A stretch of 64,000 nucleotides of DNA from the NCBI RefSeq assembly GCF_009931615.1, contig NZ_CP046620.1, positions 2,712,501 to 2,776,500 on the forward strand. The letters run 5' to 3'. The number at the start of each line of letters is the position of its first letter. Positions within the stretch are counted from its first letter, which is position 1. This DNA comes from Algicella marina (GTDB lineage Bacteria; Pseudomonadota; Alphaproteobacteria; Rhodobacterales; Rhodobacteraceae). Made by a program: the position numbers and the translations under genes. Below are positions 51,341 to 60,323 of the stretch, piece by piece. The notes below the pieces were generated by a model. The model saw only the letters and a list, made by a program, of their open reading frames with translations. It ran no database searches and was not told the DNA's origin.

Positions 51341-52707
51341 TGTTCGATTTCCTCGCCCGTCGCGCGGCCCGCACCCTCGTGGAAGAGGATGGCTGGGTCA
51401 CGATGCAAAGCATCTTCTGGACCATCATATTACTTGCAACCGGTGGTCTCTCGGTCGATGTCGCCCAGGCATGGCGCATTCAGACCATGCTTCAGGCCGC
51501 CGCCGATGCCGCCACCCACGCAGCAGCTACAGCCATGATTCGCAACGATGATTCAGTCATCGACGGCCTCGACCCAACCGAAGTGGCCCTCCAGCGCGTC
51601 AAAGCCAACCTCGACAGCCCCCAAATGGCCAACATCGCCCTCGCCAGCGACGTACAGTTCGGCCGCTGGGATCAGGAAACAGGCGCATTCGACACCGACG
51701 ACGCCGATCCCGATGCTGTCCGGGTAACCCTCCGCCGGACGTCCAACCGCGATAACCCCGTGCCAACCTACTTCCTTCACTTCGGCGGTCTGGACTACTG
51801 GAACGTATCCGCCAGTTCTACCGCCCGAGTATTCGAATCGGATCGCGCCAGATGTGAAGACCCGATCCTCACGACCCGCACCCGCGTCGATGTCGAAAAC
51901 ACCAATCTTTTCTTGGGCGTATGCATCAAGGCACAAGTCGATGCACAGGTTGCGCAAAACGGCGCATGGATACCAGAGCACGTTGTCGGCCTCATAAATA
52001 GCGGCTTGCTGACCTCCTTGCCAACGAATGTTCTCAATACCGAAGTGGCCTCACTGACGTTTGGCGGCTTCCTCGGAGGTGTCGTCGATATCATCACGGA
52101 TCCATTGACTGCCATCCTGTCGACCGAAGCCGAACTCAGTGCAAGCCTTGCAGATGCTGTTGCTCAGGCAGACGCCGTCATTTCACTGCAAGACCTGAGC
52201 TTTGCCGATGTCGCAGCCAATCAATCTCTGCACGTAACATGCAGGGCGGATGAAGTTCTGATGATCCCGGCCGATGTCGCGCTTCCCGGCGTGACCCTTT
52301 TCAGCGATTGCCCAGTGAAGGTGGCACAGGACGCTCGGATTTCCTCGACAATCATTATCTCGAATCTCTGGTCGATCCTTGATGCAGAGCTGCCTAATGG
52401 TTTGCCGCACGCCCTTGCACTCAATTCCCGCAATACCTGTGGCCCCGGCGACGGCGTTCGCATCCTCGTATTCGTGGACATCGCCGCCGCCGCTCAGATT
52501 GATGTGTTCAACATCGCGCCGCTAACCTATGTTCTCGCGTCGGCAGAAATCGGACGGGAGACACACGGGAGTGGCGGTGGCAACCTCGGACTTGACCTCG
52601 AGGTGGCCGGCGGTCTCCTGACTGACCTTTTGCTTGAAGATCTTGGGGGCCTTTGTCTTGGAGCCAACTTCATGCTGGAAACAAAGGCGGTAGCACTCGC
52701 CCATTGA
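51340..52707 (+). CDS. TadG-like pilus assembly protein
   Basis: A 455-residue protein with an N-terminal Flp-like helix (GWVTMQSIFWTIILLATGGL, residues about 20-39) followed by the TadG hallmark VDVAQAWRIQTMLQAAADAA (about 42-61) and THAAATAMI. A large extracytoplasmic domain follows, rich in beta and small residues, with a few cysteines. It is translationally coupled to tadE. No VWA MIDAS is visible, unlike some TadG proteins. Surface pilus role is inferred from the family. Confidence 0.83.
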   Translation: MFDFLARRAARTLVEEDGWVTMQSIFWTIILLATGGLSVDVAQAWRIQTMLQAAADAATHAAATAMIRNDDSVIDGLDPTEVALQRVKANLDSPQMANIALASDVQFGRWDQETGAFDTDDADPDAVRVTLRRTSNRDNPVPTYFLHFGGLDYWNVSASSTARVFESDRARCEDPILTTRTRVDVENTNLFLGVCIKAQVDAQVAQNGAWIPEHVVGLINSGLLTSLPTNVLNTEVASLTFGGFLGGVVDIITDPLTAILSTEAELSASLADAVAQADAVISLQDLSFADVAANQSLHVTCRADEVLMIPADVALPGVTLFSDCPVKVAQDARISSTIIISNLWSILDAELPNGLPHALALNSRNTCGPGDGVRILVFVDIAAAAQIDVFNIAPLTYVLASAEIGRETHGSGGGNLGLDLEVAGGLLTDLLLEDLGGLCLGANFMLETKAVALAH

Positions 52708-52743
52708 GGTCTGCCCCCGACAAGGCCGGGGTGACACCACCGG

Positions 52744-52770
52744 GGTCGGACTGACCGGTTCAGTCCGACC
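52744..52770. terminator. hairpin between tadG and convergent rppH
   Basis: A perfect 11-bp stem GGTCGGACTGA / TCAGTCCGACC (52744-52754 with 52760-52770), loop of five, followed by TTGCTGTTT. A good stem with a weak T-tract, between the ends of two convergent operons. Confidence 0.68.
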
Positions 52771-52800
52771 TTGCTGTTTCGACATAGGCCTTCCGGCTTC

Positions 52801-53277
52801 TCAGCTCAGATTGAATTCCCGAAAGACGTCGGCATAGAGACTTCGCTTGAAAGGTACGATGCTCTCCAGCATCTCTTCAGACGACATCCACTGCCAACGG
52901 CTGAACTCCGGATCGACAGTGTCAATGCGAACATCGGAGTCCTGGCCGCTAAACTGCATCAGAAACCACTTCTGCTCCTGCCCACGGTATCTGCCCTGCC
53001 AGCGGTGCGGGATCACCTCGGCAGGCAGATCGTAGCGCAGCCAACCAGCACTCTCGCCTACGATCGCTACGGCAACAGCTGGAATGGAAGTTTCCTCGAC
53101 AAGCTCACGCAAAGCGGCATCCCTTGCACTCTCGCCCTTGTCGATCCCGCCCTGTGGCATCTGCCAGGCGCCCGGCGTGTCAATCCTTTCGCCACCAAAG
53201 ATTTGGCCATCGTCATTCAGGACAACCACACCGACGCATGGCCGGTATGGAAGATTGTCAATTTCTTCCGGTGTCAT
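52801..53277 (-). CDS. rppH: RNA pyrophosphohydrolase (RppH/NudH, Nudix)
   Basis: A 158-residue Nudix hydrolase that removes pyrophosphate from the 5' end of mRNA and starts decay, also acting on diadenosine polyphosphates. The Nudix box is GGIDKGESARDAALREL then VEETSI (about residues 41-63). The start YRPCVGVVVLNDDG and AWQMPQGG are typical of RppH. I choose ATG 53277 after AAGGAAACTC. Last gene of the run rlmH-gpmI-envC-ctpA-rppH, 89 bases after ctpA. Confidence 0.93.
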   Translation of the reverse strand: MTPEEIDNLPYRPCVGVVVLNDDGQIFGGERIDTPGAWQMPQGGIDKGESARDAALRELVEETSIPAVAVAIVGESAGWLRYDLPAEVIPHRWQGRYRGQEQKWFLMQFSGQDSDVRIDTVDPEFSRWQWMSSEEMLESIVPFKRSLYADVFREFNLS

Positions 53278-53366
53278 GAGTTTCCTTGCTCCGTGGAGGC
53301 ACACTTCGCGATAGCGAAGCCGCGCTGAAGGGTTCTAATCCCTGTCGCGCGGCTTCATCTGTTTCA

Positions 53367-54713
53367 TTATTCGGCGCGGCTCAGTACAGACAATCCACGC
53401 AAAACATCCAGCGCATAGGCGAGCTGCTGATCGTCGGCACGCTGCTTGGCTGCTGCCTCGGCTTCCTCACGTTCTTCTTCCAGCAATTTCAGCTCGTCCT
53501 CGCTGAGGCTGTCGTTTGACAACGACCCGCGCAGATCTGCTTCGGAGCGCCGCTGCAGCGCAACGCTGTCCTCGCTCTCCTCCTCTTCAGGCTCCGCCGG
53601 ACGTTGTTCCACAATTATATCAGGCGCCACCCCAAGGTTCTGAATCGAGCGTCCCGACGGTGTGTAATACCGCGCGGTCGTCAGGCGCATAGCTCCATTT
53701 CCCTGCAAGGGTACGATCGTCTGAACCGACCCCTTACCAAAACTCTTTGTGCCGACGACGACCGCCCGCCGGTGATCCTGCAACGCGCCGGCAACAATTT
53801 CAGAAGCAGAAGCCGACCCACTGTTGATCAGAACGACCATCGGCTTGCCTTCCGCAAGATCACCGGCCTCTGCGTTATAGCGATCGCTGTCACGCGGATC
53901 GCGACCACGGGTCGAAACAATTTCACCAGCTTCCAGGAAGGCATCCGAAACCATGATCGCCTGGTTTAGCAATCCACCTGGGTTGTTCCGCAGGTCGATC
54001 ACGAAACCGGACACATTCTCCATGCCACCCAACTCCTCTACCTGCTTTTGCAGTTCCTCTTCGAGGTTCGGATAGGTCTGTTCGTTGAAGGTCGTCACAC
54101 GCAGTACAACCGCATCACTCTCTGTCCGTCCCCGCACGGCCGAGATGCGAATGGTGTCTCGGGTCAATGTTAGGTCGAAAGGTTCGTCATCGCCCTCGCG
54201 AACGATGGTGATCAGGATATCGGAACCAACAGGTCCCCGCATGAGATCCACAGCTTCGTTCAGGTTCAGCCCGAGGACAGGCTCACCGTCCACATGAGTA
54301 ATGAGATCCCCAGCCTGAACTCCGGCACGCGCTGCCGGTGTGTCATCGATAGGTGAAACGACCTTCACGAAGCCGTTCTCTTGTGTCACTTCGATGCCGA
54401 GGCCGCCGAACTCGCCCTTCGTCTGTACCCGCATATCGGTATAATCGTCCGGCGGCAGATAGCTGGAATGCGGATCAAGCGAGGAGAGCATTCCGTTGAT
54501 TGCGCTCTCGATCAGCTCCTTCTCGTCCACATCTTCTACATAGGAGGAGCGGATACGTTCGAAAATGTCGCCGAAGAGATCGAGTTGCTGATAGGTCACC
54601 CGCTCACGATCCAACTCTTGTGCGACGATGGGTCCCGCGAGTTGGCTTGTCACGAGAACACCGGCAATCGTGCCGATGGAAGCCGCAAGAAGAAGTCGTT
54701 TCATGGTTATCAT
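53367..54713 (-). CDS. ctpA: carboxy-terminal processing protease (CtpA, S41)
   Basis: A 448-residue periplasmic or membrane-anchored S41 protease. An uncleaved-type signal (MKRLLLAASIGTIAGVLV) starts the protein. The PDZ domain is at about residues 90-165 (GGLGIEVTQENGFVKVVSPI, AGVQAGDLITHVDG), and the catalytic Ser and Lys lie in INSGSASASEIVAG (about 310) and GTKSFGKGSVQ (about 338). ATG 54713 overlaps the envC stop (ATGA). Near an EnvC-like activator, it may tune peptidoglycan hydrolases at division. Confidence 0.95.
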   Translation of the reverse strand: MITMKRLLLAASIGTIAGVLVTSQLAGPIVAQELDRERVTYQQLDLFGDIFERIRSSYVEDVDEKELIESAINGMLSSLDPHSSYLPPDDYTDMRVQTKGEFGGLGIEVTQENGFVKVVSPIDDTPAARAGVQAGDLITHVDGEPVLGLNLNEAVDLMRGPVGSDILITIVREGDDEPFDLTLTRDTIRISAVRGRTESDAVVLRVTTFNEQTYPNLEEELQKQVEELGGMENVSGFVIDLRNNPGGLLNQAIMVSDAFLEAGEIVSTRGRDPRDSDRYNAEAGDLAEGKPMVVLINSGSASASEIVAGALQDHRRAVVVGTKSFGKGSVQTIVPLQGNGAMRLTTARYYTPSGRSIQNLGVAPDIIVEQRPAEPEEEESEDSVALQRRSEADLRGSLSNDSLSEDELKLLEEEREEAEAAAKQRADDQQLAYALDVLRGLSVLSRAE

Positions 54714-55774
54714 TCCTCGTTTTCATACGCGAACCAACGGGCCGGGTCGACCGGAGTACCGTTCACTCTGACCTCAATATAGAGCGATTGTGGCTCAAGG
54801 TTGCTATCACTCTCTTCGTCGCCGACCAAAAATTCTTCGTGAACACCAGGCAGAAAACCAAGGCCAGTTCCTCCCACAATCTCAGTCCCCGCTGTGACCA
54901 GCAGGTCGCCCATCCCCGCGAACACGAAGAGCACGCCAGGGTCGGGCTCCACAATCACCACAGTGCCGTAGCTGTCAAGTTCACCGGCGAAACGGACTGT
55001 GGCAGAGAGAGGTGTCACCAATAGTTGCGCTGGGGCGACGGCAATTGTGAGGCCTGGGCGACGAATACCGTTCGGCGTCGCCTCCTCGAACGACAGTAAG
55101 ACTTCGCCCGGCACTGGCACGTCCAGCGCTGCCAGTGGTGAATCGTCACTTGCAAGCGGGTCGGGCACCCCATCAAGTGCCGCCGCAAGGGCTGCAAGGT
55201 TCGCTGCATCCTGGCCAAACCCCGGTGTATCCGGCGCCACCATTGCACTTTCTTCGGACAGCTGTGCAGCGGCCGCCTTTAGAGCTTGAGTCGTCGCTTC
55301 AATCTGCTTTCCGATTTCCGCACCTGTATTGCGCAGTCCCGACAACTCGGCCAAGCGCCCGCGCAGCAACTTCACGCGTGACGTCGCCGCTCCGCTGGCC
55401 CTCTCCAGAAGCAAGGCCGCCAGCGCAATGTGCCTCGGCTCTCCCGAACCAAAGGCAAAAAGTGGTTCAGAGCGTTGGGAAATCCGCTGCAAGGCCGCGA
55501 GAACCGGTGCCAATTCAGCCATTTCGGCGCGCAGCAACCGTGCCTGCCGCCGTTGCTCGGCACCCGTCGCACTCATGGCCACTCTCAATGAGCGATGCGC
55601 TTCCTCGTAAGCTATTACTGCGTCGGAGAGGGCTACACGCCTGTCCTCCAGGCCCGAAGCTGCGATCAAGGCTTCATCCGCACGGTTCAGCGCTGCTGAA
55701 GCATCCGCGAGGCCATCGGACTTGGCCGCGTTGGGCACTGCAAGCAGCAAGACAAGAACGAGCGTACGTATCAT
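54710..55774 (-). CDS. EnvC-like murein hydrolase activator (degenerate M23 domain)
   Basis: A 354-residue secreted protein (MIRTLVLVLLLAVPNAAKS-DG). Residues about 20-190 are a long coiled coil (AALNRADEAL..., RLLRAEMAELAPVL), followed by a LytM/M23-like domain (VRFAGELDSYGTVVIVEPDP, about 250). The catalytic HxH of active M23 enzymes reads LYIEV here, and the first zinc His is missing too, so it is probably an activator of amidases rather than a hydrolase, like E. coli EnvC. ATG 55774 overlaps the gpmI stop (ATGA). Between gpmI and ctpA, the usual place in this group. Confidence 0.85.
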   Translation of the reverse strand: MIRTLVLVLLLAVPNAAKSDGLADASAALNRADEALIAASGLEDRRVALSDAVIAYEEAHRSLRVAMSATGAEQRRQARLLRAEMAELAPVLAALQRISQRSEPLFAFGSGEPRHIALAALLLERASGAATSRVKLLRGRLAELSGLRNTGAEIGKQIEATTQALKAAAAQLSEESAMVAPDTPGFGQDAANLAALAAALDGVPDPLASDDSPLAALDVPVPGEVLLSFEEATPNGIRRPGLTIAVAPAQLLVTPLSATVRFAGELDSYGTVVIVEPDPGVLFVFAGMGDLLVTAGTEIVGGTGLGFLPGVHEEFLVGDEESDSNLEPQSLYIEVRVNGTPVDPARWFAYENEE

Positions 55775-57291
55775 ACCACCTCGATCAGCGGTATCCCGGT
55801 CATCTCGTCCGGCTGTGGCAGGCCCAAGAGTTGCAAGAGGCTCGGTGCGAGGTCGCCAAGTTTGCCGCCTGCCTTCAGCGTCGCACCATCCGGTCCGCCG
55901 ACCAGTATCAGCGGAACCGGGTTTAGTGTGTGGGCGGTATGGGGCCCGCCGGTTTCCGGATCGATCATGACTTCGCAATTGCCGTGGTCGGCCGTCAGCA
56001 GCAGCGCTCCACCAGTATCTTCCAGAGTGGCAACTAGCTTGCCGATACCCCGGTCGACTTCGGCACAGGCAGCCTTTGCCGCTTCCAGATCACCGGTGTG
56101 GCCCACCATATCCGGGTTCGCATAGTTGACCACGATCAGATCGTATACGCCCGAGCGGACCGCCTCTACCAAGTGTTCAGTCACCTCCGCTGCACTCATT
56201 TCTGGCTGCATATCGTAAGTCCTGACTTTCGGACTCGGAGCCATGTAACGAGCTTCACCTTCGGCGGGCACTTCATCGCCGCCATTCAGGAAAAAGGTAA
56301 CGTGCGGATACTTCTCTGTTTCCGCAATCCGGAACTGCTTCTTGCCCAGTCCGGAAAGATAGCTGCCGAGTGTGTTGACGATCTCCTCGCTCGGAAACAT
56401 CACTTCCATGAAATCGTTGTGGGCGGTCGAGTATTCGACCATGCCGAGAACCGCGGCAAACTTTGGCGGCGTTCCACGATCAAAATCGTCGAACTTCGGG
56501 GCCGCTAGCGCAGAGAGTATTTCCCTTGCCCGATCCGCTCGAAAGTTCAAGAAAAACAAGCCATCACCATCCGCCATGCCTGCATAGTCACCCAGCGCGG
56601 TTGGCGTCATGAACTCGTCTGTCGTGTCCTTGGCATAGGCGGCCTCGATTGCGTCCACGGCTGAGTCAGCACGCGAGCCTTCGCCCCGCACCAGTAGGGA
56701 ATAGGCTTCGCCCACGCGATCCCAACGGTTGTCCCTATCCATCGCGAAGAAACGGCCACAAATCGTAGCAAGCTCGGCACCGTCGGGCATCAGACCCTCG
56801 GTTTGGCCGATCTGGTGTGCAGCGGAGCGAGGCGGCACATCCCGCCCATCCAGAAATGCATGAACCTTTACCGGAACTCCGGCTGCCGCAATGATTTTCG
56901 TTGCTTCGAGAATATGACGCTGATGTGCATGAACACCGCCGGGCGAAACCAGACCGGCGAGATGCGCCGCACCACCTGACGCTTTGAGTTTTTCGATGAA
57001 GCTCAGTAGCGCAGGATTTTCGGCAAATGAGCCATTGGCAATTGCATTGTCTATCTTCGGCAAGTCCATCCAGACGACGCGACCCGCACCGATGTTGGTA
57101 TGGCCGACCTCGGAATTGCCCATCTGACCCTCTGGCAGGCCGACGGCATTTCCATGGGCCGAAAGCTGGGTGTGAGGGCAACTCTCCCACAGCCGATCGA
57201 AATTGGGTGTATCGGCCAAGGCAACAGCGTTGGCCTCTGCCTCGGAGCGCAGCCCCCATCCGTCGAGAATTGCCAGAACCACCGGTCTCAT
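55771..57291 (-). CDS. gpmI: 2,3-bisphosphoglycerate-independent phosphoglycerate mutase
   Basis: A 506-residue manganese-dependent enzyme interconverting 3- and 2-phosphoglycerate in glycolysis and gluconeogenesis. The start is VVLAILDGWGLR (metal Asp), the nucleophile Ser lies in GQMGNSEVGHTNIGAG (about residue 60), the metal ligands in NYANPDMVGHTGD (about 400) and LLLTADHGNCE (about 440). ATG 57291 follows GGAGG by about seven bases. First in the chain gpmI-envC-ctpA, coupled by overlaps. Confidence 0.97.
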   Translation of the reverse strand: MRPVVLAILDGWGLRSEAEANAVALADTPNFDRLWESCPHTQLSAHGNAVGLPEGQMGNSEVGHTNIGAGRVVWMDLPKIDNAIANGSFAENPALLSFIEKLKASGGAAHLAGLVSPGGVHAHQRHILEATKIIAAAGVPVKVHAFLDGRDVPPRSAAHQIGQTEGLMPDGAELATICGRFFAMDRDNRWDRVGEAYSLLVRGEGSRADSAVDAIEAAYAKDTTDEFMTPTALGDYAGMADGDGLFFLNFRADRAREILSALAAPKFDDFDRGTPPKFAAVLGMVEYSTAHNDFMEVMFPSEEIVNTLGSYLSGLGKKQFRIAETEKYPHVTFFLNGGDEVPAEGEARYMAPSPKVRTYDMQPEMSAAEVTEHLVEAVRSGVYDLIVVNYANPDMVGHTGDLEAAKAACAEVDRGIGKLVATLEDTGGALLLTADHGNCEVMIDPETGGPHTAHTLNPVPLILVGGPDGATLKAGGKLGDLAPSLLQLLGLPQPDEMTGIPLIEVV

Positions 57292-57402
57292 GCTTGCGCC
57301 TCCGTTGTTCCTGCAACGTTTACTTCGCAAATCGGCGAGATTGAACCCGCATTGGCATTAATTCGAATTCACGTTGGCTGAACTTTGCCGGAGCACCGGC
57401 AA

Positions 57403-57873
57403 TCATTCCCTGTGATATGGGCTTCCCGACAGAATCGAAGCCGCCCGATACAATTGCTCGGCGAGCATTACTCTTGCCAGCATGTGCGGCCAGACCATGC
57501 TGCCAAAACTGAGGGCAATGTCAGCCTCCTGACGCAACCCTTTTTCTACGCCGTCGGCACCGCCGATGAGGAATGCACAATCACGCCGACCCTCGTCTCG
57601 CCATCGCCGCAACAACTCGGCAAACTCTCGCGAATTCAAGGTTTTACCCCGTTCATCCAGCACCACACGCACCGAATTTTCGGGCAATACCGCGGCCAAC
57701 AACTTGCCCTCCGCGACCATGCCACCGCCCTTTTTGGACTCCACCTCACGCACCGATGCGGGGCCGAGGCCAAGGCCACGCCCGCTCTTTCCGAAGCGAT
57801 CAAGGTATTCAGACACAAGCGTGAATTCAGGTCCTGCCCGCAGGCGGCCCACTGCACAGATGGTAACGCGCAT
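57403..57873 (-). CDS. rlmH: 23S rRNA (pseudouridine-1915-N3)-methyltransferase RlmH
   Basis: A 156-residue SPOUT methyltransferase that methylates pseudouridine 1915 in helix 69 of 23S rRNA on the 70S ribosome. VVLDERGKTLNSREFA (about residue 70), FLIGGADGVEKGL (about 102) and the C-terminal knot PHMLARVMLAEQLYRA and GSPYHRE are the conserved parts. Three bases separate it from rsfS. The protein is the normal length. Confidence 0.97.
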   Translation of the reverse strand: MRVTICAVGRLRAGPEFTLVSEYLDRFGKSGRGLGLGPASVREVESKKGGGMVAEGKLLAAVLPENSVRVVLDERGKTLNSREFAELLRRWRDEGRRDCAFLIGGADGVEKGLRQEADIALSFGSMVWPHMLARVMLAEQLYRAASILSGSPYHRE

Positions 57874-57876
57874 GTT

Positions 57877-58200
57877 TCAGTCGGCGGGCTTACCGGCAGG
57901 CAACCACATCTTTTCCAACTGATAAAATTCGCGCACTTCAGGTCGGAAGACGTGAACGACAACGTCGCCGCAGTCGATCAGCACCCAATCGCCACCATCC
58001 TTACCTTCAAGCTTCGCCGGCTGGCCGGTCGCGCTCTTGACGCGATCCGTCAGCTTCTCGGCGATGGCAACGACTTGTCTTGAAGATCTTCCCGACGCGA
58101 TCACCATATGATCAGCGATTTCGGACTTACCAGCGAGATCAATTGCGACCACGTCTTCGGCCTTGTCATCATCAAGGGATTGCAGAACCAGATCGAGCAT
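57877..58200 (-). CDS. rsfS: ribosome silencing factor RsfS
   Basis: RsfS binds L14 and prevents subunit joining under starvation. With ATG 58200 the protein has 107 residues: LVLQSLDDDKAEDVVAIDL at the start, HMVIASGRSSRQV (about 31) and GGDWVLIDCGDVVVHVF (about 68) are family hallmarks. The frame remains open for a further 33 codons, with a GGAGG (58296-58300) eight bases before an in-frame CTG at 58287 and no ATG, GTG or TTG between. That would add 29 residues, a length typical of relatives. ATG 58200 lacks a good ribosome site, so the CTG start is a real possibility. Confidence 0.92.
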   Translation of the reverse strand: MLDLVLQSLDDDKAEDVVAIDLAGKSEIADHMVIASGRSSRQVVAIAEKLTDRVKSATGQPAKLEGKDGGDWVLIDCGDVVVHVFRPEVREFYQLEKMWLPAGKPAD

Positions 58201-58287
58201 TTCTTTGCCGTTCGGTTCACCTGAAGCTCCGCCCGCTTGGCGCGGAGCATGTGCAGCGCGCGTGGCTGCATCGAGTTGTTCAGTCAG

Positions 58288-58680
58288 ACCTTCGTCCTCC
58301 TAATGCCGGGGTCAGCCAACCCGACCCCTGTTTGCATGTCCATAATCGTAACAAAATTGCAGCCATCTCTCAACCTGCCGCGGTGACATCGTCTTACCGT
58401 AGTAGGCACACTGCCCTCTGCACATGGATACCGATACGGCGATTATCAATGTTTCGGGTTCTGGCCGCGCTGGCGCACCCCGCTTGTCGGCGAAACAAAA
58501 AACGAGATTAGTTTCAGGGAAGCCTCGGCCATTACCTTTACGAGTGTATACTCCATGAGATCCGGCGTTCGTTAATCCAAAGGTTAACGCAGATTAAGTT
58601 TCGTGCAATAAGGTGACAATTCATAATTCCAGATTCTGACAACAATTGCATTCTGTTGGCGTAACAAAGGGAGAGTACGA
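58288..58680. other. intergenic region upstream of the second RTX gene
   Basis: About 390 bases with no supported gene. It holds the rsfS ribosome site, a small hairpin (GGGGTC 58308-58313 with GACCCC 58323-58328), and an AT-rich stretch (58570-58680) with an inverted repeat GTTAA-N8-TTAAC near 58575, which is probably the promoter region of the RTX gene. Confidence 0.5.
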
Positions 58681-60000
58681 ATGCCTGTAACTACCATTGC
58701 CTCGACCACAAGTCTGGTCGACCTGACTGTTAGCAACATAACCTACCTGCTTCCAATTGGCGAACTCGTAGATGTCTTGGGGGATGCGATATTCATTAAC
58801 GGCACCGATGAGACGATACTGCTTGTAGACGGGGACGTGACTTCAGCCTCCGATGCAATTGAAATTGTGAACGGAGCAACAGGATCGATGGTTCACATCC
58901 GCAACAATGCGACGCTTACGGCCACGTCCGACGGCGTACGGGCTGATGTTGGTACGAGCAACTTCCAGGTTATCAATGACGGTACTATCACTACAGAGTT
59001 TGACCAGGGTTTTGACAGTGACGGTGATTTCGGCACCTGGATCAACAATGGCACGATCGAAGCCAACAGCGACGGTGTTCTGTTCGATGCCGGCACCAAC
59101 AACTCGCTCTTCAACTTCGGGAGCATAATTTCATCATCAGGAGACGCCATAAATGTAATGGGAGCGAACGCCAGCATCTTCAACTTCCAGACGATCACCA
59201 GTCTGGTGGCTAATGCTGTACAGGTCTCCGGCACCAACGCTCTCATACACAACACCGGCAACATCATCGGAAGCACCGAAGGCGTTCTGTTCGATGGCAG
59301 TAACGGCGGGACGTTGATCAATACCGGTGATATCCGTGCGACAGTCGGCCCGAGAGCCGTAACAGGGGGCGACGGCTCGGAAACGGTTATAAATGGTGGC
59401 ACTCTCACCGGTAATGTTCTGCTCGGAAACGGTGACGACAGGTACGACGGTCGCGAAGGCACCACCACAGGTACAGTTTTTGGCGGCGGCGGCGGCGATA
59501 CATTGCTCGGCGGTACCGCGGCTGACGATCTCAATGGCGGCTTTGGCGCGGATGTTATTCGCGGTGGCGTCGGCAACGATATCCTCACCGGGGCAACAGG
59601 GAATGACTTCCTTCACGGTCAGCAAGGCAACGACACATTGCGAGGAGGAGGAGGAGCAGATGTCATGCTCGGCGGCCAAGGCGCGGATGTGCTGAGAGGG
59701 TTCGGAGGAGATGATATTCTGGATGGCGGTCAGGGTAATGATCAACTCGTGGCCGGCGAAGGTAGCGACGTGTTTCAGTTCCAGTTGCTTGCCGGAAACG
59801 ACAGGATCTTCGGTTGGCAAGATGGTCTCGATCAGATCGACCTTACAGCCTATGGCATAGCTAGCGCCGCAGCCTTGAACGCGGCGATCTCGGCAGGGGG
59901 CAGCAGCGCAATTGTCGATCTCAGTGCACTTGGCGGCAACGGATCAATACTTATCACTGGCGCAGCAGGGTTGATCAACGACGGTGACTTCATTTTCTAA
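58681..60000 (+). CDS. secreted beta-solenoid/RTX calcium-binding protein (paralogue of the protein at 2.4-3.8 kb)
   Basis: A 439-residue protein starting after AGGGAGAG. No Sec signal. Residues about 60-250 form beta-solenoid repeats with N-x-G-x-I turns (NNATLTA, NDGTITTE, NNGTIEA, NFGSIISS, NTGNIIGS, NTGDIRA). Residues about 255-360 carry RTX nonapeptides (GGGGGDTLLGG, GNDILTGATGNDFLHG). The C-terminus (GWQDGLDQIDLTAYGI and GSILITGAAGLINDGDFIF) matches the paralogue's end closely (identical layout DxID-T-A, GAAG, DFI). Likely a type I secretion substrate; the transporter is elsewhere. Function unknown. A strong hairpin follows the stop. Confidence 0.88.
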   Translation: MPVTTIASTTSLVDLTVSNITYLLPIGELVDVLGDAIFINGTDETILLVDGDVTSASDAIEIVNGATGSMVHIRNNATLTATSDGVRADVGTSNFQVINDGTITTEFDQGFDSDGDFGTWINNGTIEANSDGVLFDAGTNNSLFNFGSIISSSGDAINVMGANASIFNFQTITSLVANAVQVSGTNALIHNTGNIIGSTEGVLFDGSNGGTLINTGDIRATVGPRAVTGGDGSETVINGGTLTGNVLLGNGDDRYDGREGTTTGTVFGGGGGDTLLGGTAADDLNGGFGADVIRGGVGNDILTGATGNDFLHGQQGNDTLRGGGGADVMLGGQGADVLRGFGGDDILDGGQGNDQLVAGEGSDVFQFQLLAGNDRIFGWQDGLDQIDLTAYGIASAAALNAAISAGGSSAIVDLSALGGNGSILITGAAGLINDGDFIF

Positions 60001-60005
60001 AATTT

Positions 60006-60036
60006 CATTGCTGCCCCTTATTTTGGGGCAGCAATG
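60006..60036 (+). terminator. terminator of the second RTX gene
   Basis: A 12-bp perfect stem CATTGCTGCCCC / GGGGCAGCAATG (60006-60017 and 60025-60036), loop of seven, followed by ATTGTT. A strong stem with a short T-tract, six bases after the stop. Confidence 0.72.
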
Positions 60037-60323
60037 ATTGTTAAGGCTCATCGGTGAGTTCGAGAATGAAGAAATCCCCGCCATTCAGCAGCCTAGGCAC
60101 GTAACTTTCGACGAATTTTTAGCCAATCGAAATGATCAGATTGTGTGAGGACGACTGATGCGACCGTGGAAAGTCGTTTGGCGCTTTGCAACGACTTACT
60201 GGGGCCTCCTTCGGAACAGCACCTACTGAATCCGACTGCGCCAAAGTCGCCGAGTTCTCGAAAAGGTGGGCTATTGACCGGAAGGTACGATGTCAGGAAT
60301 TGGCCTGACGTAATTTTAATGAG
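60037..60323. other. intergenic region without a gene
   Basis: About 290 bases of lower GC between the terminator and the end of the convergent nucleoside hydrolase gene. I see no convincing ORF, repeat or RNA in it. Confidence 0.5.

Noticed and set aside
58571-58595. Possible CtrA box before the second RTX gene (TTAA-N8-TTAA)
   Set aside because: The spacing is eight, not seven, and the next TTAA is at six; this is not a proper CtrA site.
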